The notes: generated by a model from the sequence alone, not told the origin. A stretch of DNA of 64,000 bases from UBA6522 sp965221035 (GCA_965221035.1 OZ244860.1:1488001-1552000), one strand, 5' to 3'. Positions 33,259-43,663 are shown, numbered from the stretch's first letter. Program-made: numbers and translations.

Positions 33259-34613
33259 GGCCCCGTCGTCCGAATGCCCGCTATGGGGAGGTAGGCGCCC
33301 GCATCGCCGATGGCGGTCAGGAAGACCGCATCCGAGCCCTGGTTGTCGCCGTCCCCGTAACGCAGCTCGAAGCCGTCGATGTCCACGGTTCCCGTGCTGC
33401 GCAAGCTGTCAAGGAAGCACTCCCGGCTGAGTTCCGCACCACACCGCTGCAGTCCTTCGATGGCGAGACGGCCGGCCAGGTAACCCTCCAGGGAGACGAA
33501 TCCGGGCATGGCGTCCGGAGCGTGGGCGGCGAGCGCGTCCTGGTAGCTGGAAACAACCGGCAGCGAATCGTCGGTGGGGAAAGGCACCACCTGCGTTACC
33601 ACCACCCCGGCTCCCGATTCCCCCAGCGCCTGCGCCAGGGCGTTGCTGCCGACGAACGACACGGTCAGGAACACCGCCTCCAAACCGGTGTGCCGGGCCC
33701 AACGGATCAGTGTCGATACGGGTTGGTAGGCGCCGATCATGATCACCGCCTGCGGTTCCCCCTGGCGCAGGTCCAGCAAGGCGGTTTTCACCGCGTCGGT
33801 ATTGCGCGGATACAGTCCGATCGCCACTGGTTCCATGCCCCTTCGCTCCAGCGCCAGGCGCACACCCTGGTATCCGTCGCGTCCGAACGAGTCATCCTGG
33901 TACATGACCGCGATGCGGTCGATGCCCAGGTCACCGGTCAGGCGGGCAACCATTTCCTCGGTCTCCTGCCGGTACGAGGCCCGCAGGTTGATCACATTAT
34001 CCAGTGCGGAATCGCGCAGGAACGCGGCGCCGGTGAATGGCGCGATATAGGGAACGCCGGCCTCGGCGGCGACCGGCGTGGCCGACCGTGATGTCGGCGT
34101 GCCCACCGCGCCGATCAGCGCGAACACCCGTTCCTGCTCGATGAGTTGCAGCGTATTCACCACTGCCGCGTCAGGTTCGTAGGCATCGTCCAGGGACACC
34201 AGCTCAAGCACGCGACCATGCACGCCGCCGCGATCATTGACTTCCCGAAACGCCGCCTCGATGCCGCGTCGCATGCCCAGGCCGAGCTCCCGGGCGGGAC
34301 CGGTGAATGCCGCCGACTGCCCGAACAGCACGCTCTCGCCGGTAACGCCGTGGGTCGCCTCAACCTCCGCGTCGGGAAGGGTTTGGGAGAACTCGGGCTC
34401 AGGCGCCGGCGCTGCCGGCGTGGCCGGCAGCTCCCCGGTCTCCGGAGAGCACGCCACGAGTCCCAGACAGACCGTCCCCGCAACCAGCCCGTACGAGCGG
34501 CGCCGCGACTTTCCGAGACCTCCCCAGGCACCGTGCGGCTTGCCGAGGCGTGCCGCGAAGCCCCCGAGGCGCCGGATCCAAGGTCGTCTGAACGAACGGC
34601 TCATGCGATTCAA
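33255..34613 (-). CDS. Periplasmic-binding-type lipoprotein (Leu/Ile/Val-binding fold)
   Basis: The product is 452 residues. A lipobox-like LGLVAC near residue 55 after a basic N-terminus suggests membrane anchoring. Residues about 95-440 form a type 1 periplasmic binding fold: ESVLFGQSAAFTGPARELG, GLGMRRGIEAAFREVNDRGG, FALIGAVGTPTS, IAVMYQDDSFGRDGYQGV and LEGYLAGRLAIEGLQ. No ABC permease or ATPase genes accompany it, so it probably reports its ligand to the downstream, overlapping histidine kinase rather than feeding an importer (inferred). An amino acid, amide or aromatic ligand would fit the fold. Confidence 0.82.
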   Translation of the reverse strand: MNRMSRSFRRPWIRRLGGFAARLGKPHGAWGGLGKSRRRSYGLVAGTVCLGLVACSPETGELPATPAAPAPEPEFSQTLPDAEVEATHGVTGESVLFGQSAAFTGPARELGLGMRRGIEAAFREVNDRGGVHGRVLELVSLDDAYEPDAAVVNTLQLIEQERVFALIGAVGTPTSRSATPVAAEAGVPYIAPFTGAAFLRDSALDNVINLRASYRQETEEMVARLTGDLGIDRIAVMYQDDSFGRDGYQGVRLALERRGMEPVAIGLYPRNTDAVKTALLDLRQGEPQAVIMIGAYQPVSTLIRWARHTGLEAVFLTVSFVGSNALAQALGESGAGVVVTQVVPFPTDDSLPVVSSYQDALAAHAPDAMPGFVSLEGYLAGRLAIEGLQRCGAELSRECFLDSLRSTGTVDIDGFELRYGDGDNQGSDAVFLTAIGDAGAYLPIAGIRTTGP

Positions 34614-34643
34614 CGGATCACCCCGGGTTTGGCGCCGGAGCGA

Positions 34644-35819
34644 TCAGTTACCGTCGTCTCCGCGCCGCAGCGTCAGGCAGGTGATGTCATCGGACTGGGG
34701 CGTATCCTGGGCAAACCGATGTACCGCGTCGAATATGGCCATGGTGGCATTGCCGGAACTCGTGGGCGCGTCGCGGGCGAACATGGCGCGAAGGTCATCC
34801 AGGCCGTATTGCTCGCCATCGGCGTTCATCGCCTCGGTGACGCCGTCGGTATACAGCACGACCGAGTCGCCGGGTTGCAGCTTGATGGTCTGTTGATCAT
34901 AGGTCAGTCCGGGCATGACACCCAGCGCGATGCCCTTGGTCGGCTGCAGAAGCGTGGAGCTGCCGTCCGCATGGATGATCAGGGGACTGTCGTGACCACC
35001 GTTCGCGTAAGTGAGTTCCCTGGTCTTCGGGTCGTAGACCGCGTACAGCACGGTGACGAACATCGCCGCTTCGTTCTCGTCGCAGAGCTGGTCGTTCACC
35101 TCCCGCAGCACGTCTCCCGGCTCGCTCCCGCCAATCGCCGTGCCCTTGAGAAGCGTTCGCGTGGACATCATGAACAGCGCGGCCGGCACGCCCTTGTCGG
35201 ACACGTCCGCAATGGCCAGTCCGACCCGCCCGTATTCGAGCCTCAGCACATCGAAGAAATCGCCTCCGACGTTTCGCGCCGCCTCCATGTGGCCGAAAAC
35301 CTCGTATCCGTCCTCGCCGGGAAATTCAGTCGGCAGGATGGACTGCTGGATCTTGGTGGCGACATCCAGTTCGTTCTGCAAGGTGATCAACTTGTCGCGG
35401 GAGGCGATCGCCTCGCGCCACTCGGCCAGGTGAGTGAGCGTTCGGTCAATGGTGACGCGCAGATCGTCGAAGTCGATGGGTTTGGTGACAAAGTCGAATG
35501 CGCCGCGGTTCATGGCGGTGCGGATATTCTTCATGTCGCCGTACGCGGAAATGATCACCGAGCGCAGGTTGGGGGCCACCTTGGCGATCTGCGACAACAG
35601 GGCGAGCCCGTCCATGCGCGGCATGTTGATGTCGGACAGCACCATGTCGATGGTTGAATCCTGCTCCAGCACCTCAAGCGCTTCGAGGCCGTTGCAGGCA
35701 AAGACAAACTCATAGCGGCCCTTGCGGATGTCCCGGCGCATGCGTTGCAGCATGAGCGGTTCCAGGTCCGGCTCGTCGTCCACGACGAGAATCTTGGGGG
35801 TTTGTAATGTGAGACTCAT
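34644..35819 (-). CDS. Response regulator with PP2C/SpoIIE phosphatase output
   Basis: The product is 391 residues. The receiver domain (about 8-130) has the acidic pair VVDDEPD, phospho-acceptor Asp in MVLSDINMPRMDG and Lys in VTKPIDF. A short helical linker leads to a PPM/SpoIIE phosphatase domain (about 165-388): GDFFDVLRLEYGRVGLAIADVSDKGVPAALFM, YANGGHDSP, VVLYTDGVTEAMN and QSDDITCLTLR, which keep the metal-binding Asp residues. Such RsbU/RssB-like proteins act on anti-sigma antagonists. It is the first gene of the four-gene operon with the lipoprotein, kinase and porin. Confidence 0.9.
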   Translation of the reverse strand: MSLTLQTPKILVVDDEPDLEPLMLQRMRRDIRKGRYEFVFACNGLEALEVLEQDSTIDMVLSDINMPRMDGLALLSQIAKVAPNLRSVIISAYGDMKNIRTAMNRGAFDFVTKPIDFDDLRVTIDRTLTHLAEWREAIASRDKLITLQNELDVATKIQQSILPTEFPGEDGYEVFGHMEAARNVGGDFFDVLRLEYGRVGLAIADVSDKGVPAALFMMSTRTLLKGTAIGGSEPGDVLREVNDQLCDENEAAMFVTVLYAVYDPKTRELTYANGGHDSPLIIHADGSSTLLQPTKGIALGVMPGLTYDQQTIKLQPGDSVVLYTDGVTEAMNADGEQYGLDDLRAMFARDAPTSSGNATMAIFDAVHRFAQDTPQSDDITCLTLRRGDDGN

Positions 35820-35943
35820 ACATGAAGTCCTGTAAGGTCCAAGGTTCTTTCCTGCCGCTTATCTTAACCGCAGATGGTGAAATGGCGCACAATTGCCACC
35901 GCCGTGTTGAAATGATCCGGTGTCGCACCCACCGCTTTCCGTC

Positions 35944-37077
35944 ATGAAGGACCGAATCGACGACATTCTGCTTCCCGCCATAGAGGCCGGCGCCACGCCG
36001 GGAGCGGTGGTCACGGTCGGGACCCGCGACACCGTCCTGGTCGAGCGCGCCCTGGGCCGCCTCAGCTATGCCCCCGGTGCCGACCCGGTGACAGCCGACA
36101 CGATTTACGACCTGGCCTCCCTTACCAAGGTCCTCGTCACCACGCCGCTGGTCATGTCGCTGTATGAGGCCCGCCGCCTCGATCTCGACGCACCCGTCAA
36201 CCGCCATGTTCCGGAATTCGCAGGCGGCGCCAGGAACCGCGTCACCATCGCTGACCTGCTGGCCCATTGCGGCGGCTTGCTCTGGTGGACCGACCTGTAC
36301 CGGCAGGCGCAGGATCAACCGGCCTCGGGCATTGCGGGTTACTACCTGAGGCGGATCTGCGAAATGCCCCTCGACTACGAGCCGCGTTCCCGCACGGTCT
36401 ATTCCGATCTGGGTTTCCTCTTGCTGGGATCGGTGCTGGAACGACTGACGGGAACCACGCTGGATCGGCTTGCTACGGACAGGATATTCGCACCCTTGGG
36501 CATGGACGACATCCACTTCAACCCTCCGGCGTCTCTTCGGTGCCGGATCGCTCCGACCGAGGACGACCCGGACCGGGGCGGCGTACTGATCGGGCAGGTG
36601 CACGACGAGAACGCCAGCCGCCTCGGTGGGGTGGCGCCCCACGCGGGCCTGTTCGCAACGGCGCGAAGCCTGGTGCCCTTCGCGCAGCTGTGGCTCAACG
36701 GCGGCCAGCTGAACGGCGTCCCGTTTTTCCGGTCGTCGACCGTGGCGCGGTTTGCCCGCCGGGCCGGACTCGTGGACGAAAGCAGCCGGGCGCTGGGTTG
36801 GGACACGCCTGCGCCAGGCAGTTCCTGCGGACAGCATTTCACGACCGCCGCCTTCGGGCATACCGGCTTTACCGGAACCTCCATGTGGATGGACCCCAAC
36901 AGGGACCTGTTCGTCATCCTGCTGACCAACCGGGTTCACCCGACCCGCGACAATTCGCTGCTGGCGCAGCTTCGTCCGGCGCTTCACGATGCCGTGGTGG
37001 AGTCCATGGGTACGACGATCAATCCGGATCCGGCGGGCCGCCCGAACGGGCGCCCTCCGGTCGACCGCGCGTTGTGA
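35944..37077 (+). CDS. Serine beta-lactamase-fold hydrolase
   Basis: The product is 377 residues from the ATG at 35944 (GTG at 35920 is also possible). It carries the class C/DD-peptidase-type motifs: SLTK (LASLTKVLVTT) as the SxxK nucleophile, YSD (TVYSDLGFLLLGSVLE) as the YxN element and HTG (FGHTGFTGTSMWMDP) in place of KTG. No signal peptide is evident, so it is probably cytosolic and more likely an esterase or peptidase than an antibiotic-degrading enzyme. It is divergent from the signalling operon. Confidence 0.82.
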   Translation: MKDRIDDILLPAIEAGATPGAVVTVGTRDTVLVERALGRLSYAPGADPVTADTIYDLASLTKVLVTTPLVMSLYEARRLDLDAPVNRHVPEFAGGARNRVTIADLLAHCGGLLWWTDLYRQAQDQPASGIAGYYLRRICEMPLDYEPRSRTVYSDLGFLLLGSVLERLTGTTLDRLATDRIFAPLGMDDIHFNPPASLRCRIAPTEDDPDRGGVLIGQVHDENASRLGGVAPHAGLFATARSLVPFAQLWLNGGQLNGVPFFRSSTVARFARRAGLVDESSRALGWDTPAPGSSCGQHFTTAAFGHTGFTGTSMWMDPNRDLFVILLTNRVHPTRDNSLLAQLRPALHDAVVESMGTTINPDPAGRPNGRPPVDRAL

Positions 37078-37127
37078 TCGCGGTTGCGCTCCGCTTGTTG
37101 ACAGCCCGGATGGCAAGCCCTATATCT

Positions 37128-38312
37128 ATGCGCCCCATGCCCACCGTGCGCCATTCACTTGCTCTGACCCTCGGCCTGGGCGCAATCGCGCCCGCCGCGG
37201 CAACGGATGTCGTCATTTGCACCGACGCGGGCCGAGTGGTCATCGAGCTGTTCGATGACGATGCGCCAGCCCACGTGGCCAACTTCCTCGACTACGCGGA
37301 CCGGGGCTTCTACGCGGGAACGGTCTTCCACCGCGTCATCGATGGGTTCGTCGTCCAGGGCGGGGGGTTCGACCACGAGTTGCGCGGCAAGCGACCCGGC
37401 GGCACCGTGCCGAACGAGTCGCGCAACGGCCAAGACAACGAACGCGGCACCGTCGCTGCGGCGCGCTCGGACGATCCCGACTCGGCTTCGTCCCAGTTCT
37501 TCATCAACCTGACGGACAATCCGGCCCTGGATGCCACGCGCCGCGAACCCGGCTACACGGTCTTCGGCCGTGTCATCGAAGGTATGGAAGTCGTCGACGG
37601 GATCGGCGCGCTTCCGACGGGGGCCAGGGGTGGCTTTTCGGGCGAGGTGACCGATCCTCTGATCGGAATCAACTCGGTTTCCCGCCTGGTGGAGGCATTC
37701 TACGACCACCTGCCCCACCCGGAGCGCCACGCGCCGCTGCGGGACCAGATTGCCACAGCCGTGGCCGCCGAGGACTTTCCCGCGGCCTTTGACTGGTTTC
37801 GCCAGTTCAGAAACGCCTGCGGAACCATGGATGCGGACCTGTTGATCACCGAGTCGCGGATCGCCATCGAAGTGGACGATGAGGCCGCCGCCGTGGCCGC
37901 GCTGGAGGAATACCTGCGCGTCGCCGACGAGACCCACCCCGGGTTCGCCGCGGCCCTTGACGCGTTTCTGGAACTGGTGCCGGACGAACCTGTGGTGGGC
38001 GGTACCACCCAGCTCACGATGCCCAGCGTGACCGAGCGGGTGCGACACTGCGTTCCGCCGGAGCTTCCGGCCGTCGTCGACGCCCGCTCGGCGACCATGG
38101 ACGAGATGGTTGCCAGCCAATCGGCAGTGCGGGACTTCATGGCGGCCAGCGACGAGCACCTGGAGTGCCTTTCGGAGGTCATCGACGCCCCCGATCTGGC
38201 CAGGGAGGAGCGGGCTTACCTTACATCCACTTACAACCGGGTCATCGATGCCATGGAAGCGGTCGCGGAGGACTTCAACGACCAGGTGCGGCTGTTTCGA
38301 GACCGCCAGTAG
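37128..38312 (+). CDS. Exported cyclophilin-type peptidyl-prolyl isomerase with long C-terminal extension
   Basis: The product is 394 residues; ATG at 37128 or 37137. After a signal peptide (LALTLGLGAIAPAAAT), residues about 25-180 are a cyclophilin domain: TDAGRVVIELFDDDAPAHVANFL, GTVFHRVIDGFVVQGGG (catalytic FHRVI), SSQFFINLTDN and GYTVFGRVIEGMEVVDGI. The remaining about 210 residues are helical, acidic, contain two Cys and match no domain I know. It would catalyse proline isomerisation in periplasmic protein folding. The frame is open far upstream, but that part lies over the serine-hydrolase gene. Confidence 0.85.
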   Translation: MRPMPTVRHSLALTLGLGAIAPAAATDVVICTDAGRVVIELFDDDAPAHVANFLDYADRGFYAGTVFHRVIDGFVVQGGGFDHELRGKRPGGTVPNESRNGQDNERGTVAAARSDDPDSASSQFFINLTDNPALDATRREPGYTVFGRVIEGMEVVDGIGALPTGARGGFSGEVTDPLIGINSVSRLVEAFYDHLPHPERHAPLRDQIATAVAAEDFPAAFDWFRQFRNACGTMDADLLITESRIAIEVDDEAAAVAALEEYLRVADETHPGFAAALDAFLELVPDEPVVGGTTQLTMPSVTERVRHCVPPELPAVVDARSATMDEMVASQSAVRDFMAASDEHLECLSEVIDAPDLAREERAYLTSTYNRVIDAMEAVAEDFNDQVRLFRDRQ

Positions 38313-38417
38313 CGCGGTTCAGCCGAAGCAGACGCCGAAGCCAGCCCGTCGGAAATTCTCACGCCGACACCGGCCCGTCGGCGGGATTCGCGTTACCGCG
38401 CGTGTCGACCGCCTCGC

Positions 38418-39398
38418 TTACCGGTGCCTCCGAATGAAGTCCAGCGATGCCATGGCCACGGTGTCATCCTCCGAATTGATGCTCTGCACATGGGACAGGT
38501 GATTGTGGTGCAGGAACTGGGTCATCTGCGGACAGTCGCCGAACTTTCCGCATAGCGCCAGGTAGACCTCCGCCACGCCCAGCTCGATACCGTGCATGTC
38601 CAGCTCCGCGCTCCACAGGAAGATCGGCACCTGGGGGCCGTCGTATGCCTCGATCAGGGCGGCCACCGAGCGCCGGGAGCGAACGGCTTCGTCGTCACCG
38701 TAGTAGTCGGCGTTTCCGGAACTGAATCCGCCTGAACTCAGCAAGGCGCCGGCGACGCCGGAGCCATCTTCGAAGTGCAGGGGCTGATGGAAGATGTAGG
38801 TGGCCGCATGGGCGCAGCCGGCCGAGTTGCACATGAGGTATACGGATTCCGGATCGCCGCCGTAGTCGCCGATATTCTCCCGTATCCATTCCACGATGCC
38901 GCGCACATCCTCCGCACCGGCGGGCCACTGGACCTCCGGCACCAGGCGGTAGTTGGCGTTGATGCCGATAATGCCGTGGCGCGCGAAGAAGGTGGTGATG
39001 TTGCCGTACATCAGTCCGTCGGTGCCGGCGACGACCTTGTCGCCTCGGACCAGGCCTCCGCCATGCAGGTAGACGACCACCGGCATCGGCTCCACCGGCG
39101 GCTGTTCGGGCACGTAGAGGTCGAATCCCTGCAATTCGTGGGGTCCGTAGGCGATGTCCCGCGTGATCTCCACCCCCGACCGGTCGGCGCGGCGGTGCAG
39201 GTCGAGGTACAGCTCCTGTGTCGGGCCCGAGATCACGGGCACGGACTCCTTGCCCACATCCCGGATTGCCGTGCGAATCGCGGCCACCGCCTCATCGCCC
39301 TGCGACCAGGCCGGAGCCGTGCCCATCAGCGCGGCGACCGCGACCGTGGTGGCAATCCAACGACTGGCGGGTGCAACAGACAAATCAGGCGTATTCAT
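38418..39398 (-). CDS. Exported alpha/beta-hydrolase (HSL-like carboxylesterase)
   Basis: The product is 326 residues from the ATG at 39398, with a signal peptide (WIATTVAVAALMGTAPAWSQ). The oxyanion motif HGGG is in VVVYLHGGGLVRGD, the nucleophile elbow is CNSAG (the first Gly of GxSxG replaced by Cys), the acid is probably Asp in WSAELDMHG and the His in HLSHVQS. Such enzymes cleave small esters. It lies 29 bases downstream of the cytochrome c gene on the same strand. Confidence 0.82.
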   Translation of the reverse strand: MNTPDLSVAPASRWIATTVAVAALMGTAPAWSQGDEAVAAIRTAIRDVGKESVPVISGPTQELYLDLHRRADRSGVEITRDIAYGPHELQGFDLYVPEQPPVEPMPVVVYLHGGGLVRGDKVVAGTDGLMYGNITTFFARHGIIGINANYRLVPEVQWPAGAEDVRGIVEWIRENIGDYGGDPESVYLMCNSAGCAHAATYIFHQPLHFEDGSGVAGALLSSGGFSSGNADYYGDDEAVRSRRSVAALIEAYDGPQVPIFLWSAELDMHGIELGVAEVYLALCGKFGDCPQMTQFLHHNHLSHVQSINSEDDTVAMASLDFIRRHR

Positions 39399-39427
39399 CG
39401 AATTCCCTCCAAGATGGGCAGTACGGT

Positions 39428-40183
39428 TCAAAACCCCAACGACGTATTCCAGATGTGCACGGCCAGCGACTTGATGGTGGCCGCATCCAATGTGTCTGCC
39501 CAGGGAGGACAAACGCCCAGCCGGCCGTTGGCGATGACATCGTAAATTGCATCCCGATCACTGCCGTAGAGCCAGATGTCATCGCGCAGGTTGGGACCGC
39601 CATAGGGCACGTAGCCGTAACTGTCGTCACCGTGGCATTCGGCGCACAGGGGCGCCAGGGGTTCGGCGCGCGCCACGGCAGCCTCATCCGCATCGCCACC
39701 GGCAAGGTCCACGACCCACTCGGTCAGATCGCTCAATTGCTCCTCGGTGAATCCCAGTACGGCATATCCCGGCATCTCCGAGTAGCGTGTGTCCGCACAG
39801 GCGCCGTAGCTCAGCTGGTCCTCGGGACAGTCTCGGTTGCGTACGCCGTAGAGCAGCGTCTGCTGGATCGCCATCACCGGGGCAACATCGTTGGTTTCCT
39901 GGCCAGTGACGCCCCACAGCCAGTCAAAGTCCGTCAGGTCGGGAACGCCCGGTGCACCGCTCAGGTCGGCGCCGTGGCAGCCGGCACAGTGCTCGGCGGC
40001 CGCTGCCGATGCCGTGTCCCGAACGTAGTCGCTCAACTCGGGATCCGCCGCGATGACATAGGGCGATGCGTTCAGGACCCGTACCTCCGGCGGTTCCTGG
40101 GCGTGCAACACGCCCGCACTGAACACGATGCCCGCAACGGCACCGACACACGCGGCCCACGGCCTGAAAACTCCCGGTCTCAT
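39428..40183 (-). CDS. Periplasmic diheme cytochrome c
   Basis: The product is 251 residues; the ATG at 40183 gives a signal peptide (VGAVAGIVFSAGVLHAQ). Two haem-binding motifs, CAGCH (first domain) and CAECH (second domain), are each followed by a Met ligand candidate (MPGYAVLGF after the first). The two-domain cytochrome c fold resembles the C-terminal part of CcoP. It carries electrons in the periplasm, perhaps for the nearby aldehyde dehydrogenase or for respiration; the partner is not clear. Confidence 0.85.
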   Translation of the reverse strand: MRPGVFRPWAACVGAVAGIVFSAGVLHAQEPPEVRVLNASPYVIAADPELSDYVRDTASAAAAEHCAGCHGADLSGAPGVPDLTDFDWLWGVTGQETNDVAPVMAIQQTLLYGVRNRDCPEDQLSYGACADTRYSEMPGYAVLGFTEEQLSDLTEWVVDLAGGDADEAAVARAEPLAPLCAECHGDDSYGYVPYGGPNLRDDIWLYGSDRDAIYDVIANGRLGVCPPWADTLDAATIKSLAVHIWNTSLGF

Positions 40184-40334
40184 CGTCCGCCTCCACTCAA
40201 CCTTCCACTTGACCATGCTGGCCGCCAAGCCCCCCGCGCGCCTTGCCTCGACGCCGACTCATTAACATCCGTCTGTCGCTGTAGAGACCATCGTAGCCTG
40301 CCTGGATCCGCCATCGACCCTTGCGCAATGCCGC

Positions 40335-41768
40335 TCAGGCGGCGTGATAACCGAAGATCGACTTGATCTCCAGGTACTCCTCGAAACCGTGCACACCCCA
40401 CTCGCGGCCCAGGCCCGACTTCTTGTATCCGCCGAAGGCCCCCTGAAAATCCGGCGCGGCGCCATTGACATGCACGTTGCCGGAACGGAGCCGGCCGGCG
40501 ACCGCCTGGGCGCGTTCCAGATCCGTGCTCGACACATAGCCCGACAGTCCGTATTCCGTGTCATTGGCGATCTCGACGGCTTCCTCCTCGCTGTCGTAGG
40601 GAATGATGCACATCACCGGCCCGAAGATCTCCTCGCGCGCGATGGTCATGTCGTTGCTAACGTCGCTGAAGACGGTGGGCCTGACGAAATAACCGGGGCT
40701 GTCGTCGGCGGGCTTGCCGGGCCCGCCGCAGACCAGCCGGGCGCCCTCCTCGATTCCCTGGCGGATCAGCCCCTGGACCTTCTCGAATTGCGGCCTGTTG
40801 GCCAGCGGGCCCATGGTCGTCGCCTCGTCCCGCGGGTCGCCGATCACGGCCCTGGCAGCGGCGCCGGCCGCCACTTGCTCCGCCTGCGCCAGCCGCGCCC
40901 GGGGCACCAGCAGCCGCGACGGCGCGTTGCAGTTCTGCCCGGTGTTGCGCAACATCGCCGCCATCCCCCTTGCGACCGCCGTTTCGAAGTCGGCGTCTTC
41001 CAGCAGGATGTTGGCCGACTTGCCACCCAGTTCGAGTCCGACCTTCTTGACTGTCGGCGCCGCGGCCCTGGAGACCTCCACCCCGGCCCGTGTCGAGCCG
41101 GTGAAGGAAATGAAGTCGATGTCCGGGTGCGAGGCCAGCAGCGTCCCCACTGTCGGCCCGTCGCCGTCCACCAGGTTGAAGACCCCGGCAGGCACGCCCG
41201 CCTCGTGCAGTATGTCGGCAAACACATGCGCCGACAGCGGCGCCAGTTCGCTGGGTTTCAGCACCATGGTGCAGCCGGTGGCCAGCGCCGGCACCACCTT
41301 GCACCCGATCTGGTGAATCGGCCAGTTCCAGGGCGTGATCATGCCGCACACGCCGATCGGTTCACGCTGGGTACGCATCGCGCCGTGATCTTCAAAAAAG
41401 GCGTAGTCCTTGAGAATGGCGGCATTGGATTGCAGGTGGCCGAGCATGGTCGCGGCCTGCACGGGCCGCGCGAACGACTTCAGCGGCGCGCCCATCTCCG
41501 AACAGATGGCGTCGGCCACCTCGCCGATTCGCTTCTCGTAGGCCGATGTGATCGATGCGAGCAGGTCGAGCCGCTCACCCCGGGTCGTGGTCGAAAAACT
41601 TCCAAAGGCCCCCTTGGCCGCGGCAATCGCCCGTTCGGCGTCCTCCGAGGAGCCCAGCGCGATCATCGCCACGGGATCGGCCGTGGCCGGGTTGACCACC
41701 TCGTGCCGACGCCCGGAAAGCGGCTCCACCCATTCGCCGCCAATGTAGAACCGCTCGTATTGTGTCAC
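40335..41768 (-). CDS. NAD(P)-dependent aldehyde dehydrogenase
   Basis: The product is 477 residues, the usual length. Visible family features: FYIGGEWVEP at the start, PWNWPIHQIGCKVVPALATG, FTGSTRAGVEVSRAA, the general-base Glu in GLELGGKSANILLEDAD, the catalytic Cys in NTGQNCNAPSRLLVPR and EEIFGPVMCIIPY. It oxidises an aldehyde to the acid in the cytosol. Substrate is not predictable from sequence alone. It lies just downstream of the tRNA gene on the same strand. Confidence 0.93.
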   Translation of the reverse strand: MTQYERFYIGGEWVEPLSGRRHEVVNPATADPVAMIALGSSEDAERAIAAAKGAFGSFSTTTRGERLDLLASITSAYEKRIGEVADAICSEMGAPLKSFARPVQAATMLGHLQSNAAILKDYAFFEDHGAMRTQREPIGVCGMITPWNWPIHQIGCKVVPALATGCTMVLKPSELAPLSAHVFADILHEAGVPAGVFNLVDGDGPTVGTLLASHPDIDFISFTGSTRAGVEVSRAAAPTVKKVGLELGGKSANILLEDADFETAVARGMAAMLRNTGQNCNAPSRLLVPRARLAQAEQVAAGAAARAVIGDPRDEATTMGPLANRPQFEKVQGLIRQGIEEGARLVCGGPGKPADDSPGYFVRPTVFSDVSNDMTIAREEIFGPVMCIIPYDSEEEAVEIANDTEYGLSGYVSSTDLERAQAVAGRLRSGNVHVNGAAPDFQGAFGGYKKSGLGREWGVHGFEEYLEIKSIFGYHAA

Positions 41769-41813
41769 TGTCGCCCCTCCAGGGAATGCGCCCGGAATGG
41801 ACCCTTGAATCCA

Positions 41814-41890
41814 TGGCGCGCCCGGAGAGATTCGAACTCCCGACCACCTGGTTCGAAGCCAGGTACTCTATCCAGCTGAGCTACGGGCGC
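41814..41890 (-). tRNA. tRNA-Arg (anticodon TCG)
   Basis: On the minus strand the sequence folds as a full cloverleaf: acceptor GCGCCCG/CGGGCGC, anticodon stem CCTGG/CCAGG with loop CTTCGAA (anticodon TCG), T arm with GTTCGAATC, discriminator G and an encoded CCA end. It reads CGA/CGN arginine codons. No integrase lies nearby. Confidence 0.93.
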
Positions 41891-41972
41891 GACGCCGTCA
41901 TTTTATCCCGCATTGCTGCGGATGTGGGAAACGGGGCAGGTCTAAACTAGGCGGGTCACTCAACAGGCCGGG

Positions 41973-42730
41973 TCACGCCCTGAGCCGATAGCCCGTCCTG
42001 AAAATCCACCACACCGTCACCAGGCATCCGACGAGAAAGGCGCTGGTCATGCCGACGCTGACCCACAGGCTGACATCTGCCAACTCGTAGAAGCTCCAGC
42101 GGAAACCGCTCACCAGGTAAACAACGGGGTTGAACAGGGTCACCGTCTGCCAGAACGGAGGCAGCATGTCCACAGAGTAGAAGCTGCCGCCGAGAAAGGT
42201 CAGCGGCATGACGATCAGCAGCGGAATGATCTGCAGCTTCTCGAAACTGTCTGCCCAGATGCCGATGATGAAGCCGAACAGGCTGAAGGTGACCGACGTC
42301 AGGACAAGGAACGTGGCCATGATCAGCGGGTGGGCGACCTCCAGCGGCACGAACAGCCGGGCCGTGGCGAGAATGATCGCGCCGAGGATGATCGACTTCG
42401 TCGCCGCGGCGCCCACGTAGCCGAGCAGCACTTCGACGTAGGAGACCGGCGCCGAGAGGACCTCGTAGATGGTGCCGGTGAACTTCGGGAAATAGATGCC
42501 GAACGACGCGTTGGAGATGCTCTGGGTGAGCAGCGACAGCATGATCAGGCCGGGCACGATGAACGCGCCGTAACTCACGCCCTCCACCGCCGTGATGCGC
42601 GAACCGATGGCCGCGCCGAACACCACGAAGTAGAGCGACGTGGAGATCACCGGAGCCAGGATGCTCTGGTAGAGCGTGCGAAACGTGCGCGCCATTTCGT
42701 ACACGTAGATGGCCTTGACTGCGTGGAGAT

Positions 42731-42743
<13 letters not shown>
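41973..42743 (-). CDS. yadH: ABC-2 type permease, YadH-like
   Basis: The product is 256 residues with six helices, the length and character of the YadH branch (YEMARTFRTLYQSILAPVISTSLYFVVFGAAIGS, FTGTIYEVLSAPVSYVEVLLGYVGAA, PLTFLGGSFYSVDMLPPFWQ). With the ATPase before it, overlapping by 13 bases, it would form an exporter of unknown substrate in the inner membrane. Confidence 0.88.

Positions 42744-43663
<920 letters not shown>

Noticed and set aside
31057..33294. A 745-codon open frame on the plus strand opposite the histidine kinase
   Set aside because: It mirrors the kinase gene and reflects high GC in the third codon position; its product has no signal, motif or ribosome-binding site, whereas the minus strand encodes HAMP, His-kinase and ATPase motifs.
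35710..37116. A 468-codon minus-strand frame opposite the serine hydrolase
   Set aside because: The plus strand has SxxK, YxN and HTG motifs; the minus frame also runs into the receiver-phosphatase gene.
40344..41879. A 511-codon plus-strand frame opposite the aldehyde dehydrogenase and running into the tRNA
   Set aside because: Shadow of a clear ALDH gene, and its 3' end reads through the tRNA-Arg gene.
41814..41890. tRNA-Arg as the attachment site of an integrated element
   Set aside because: No integrase gene and no repeated tRNA 3' end were seen nearby.
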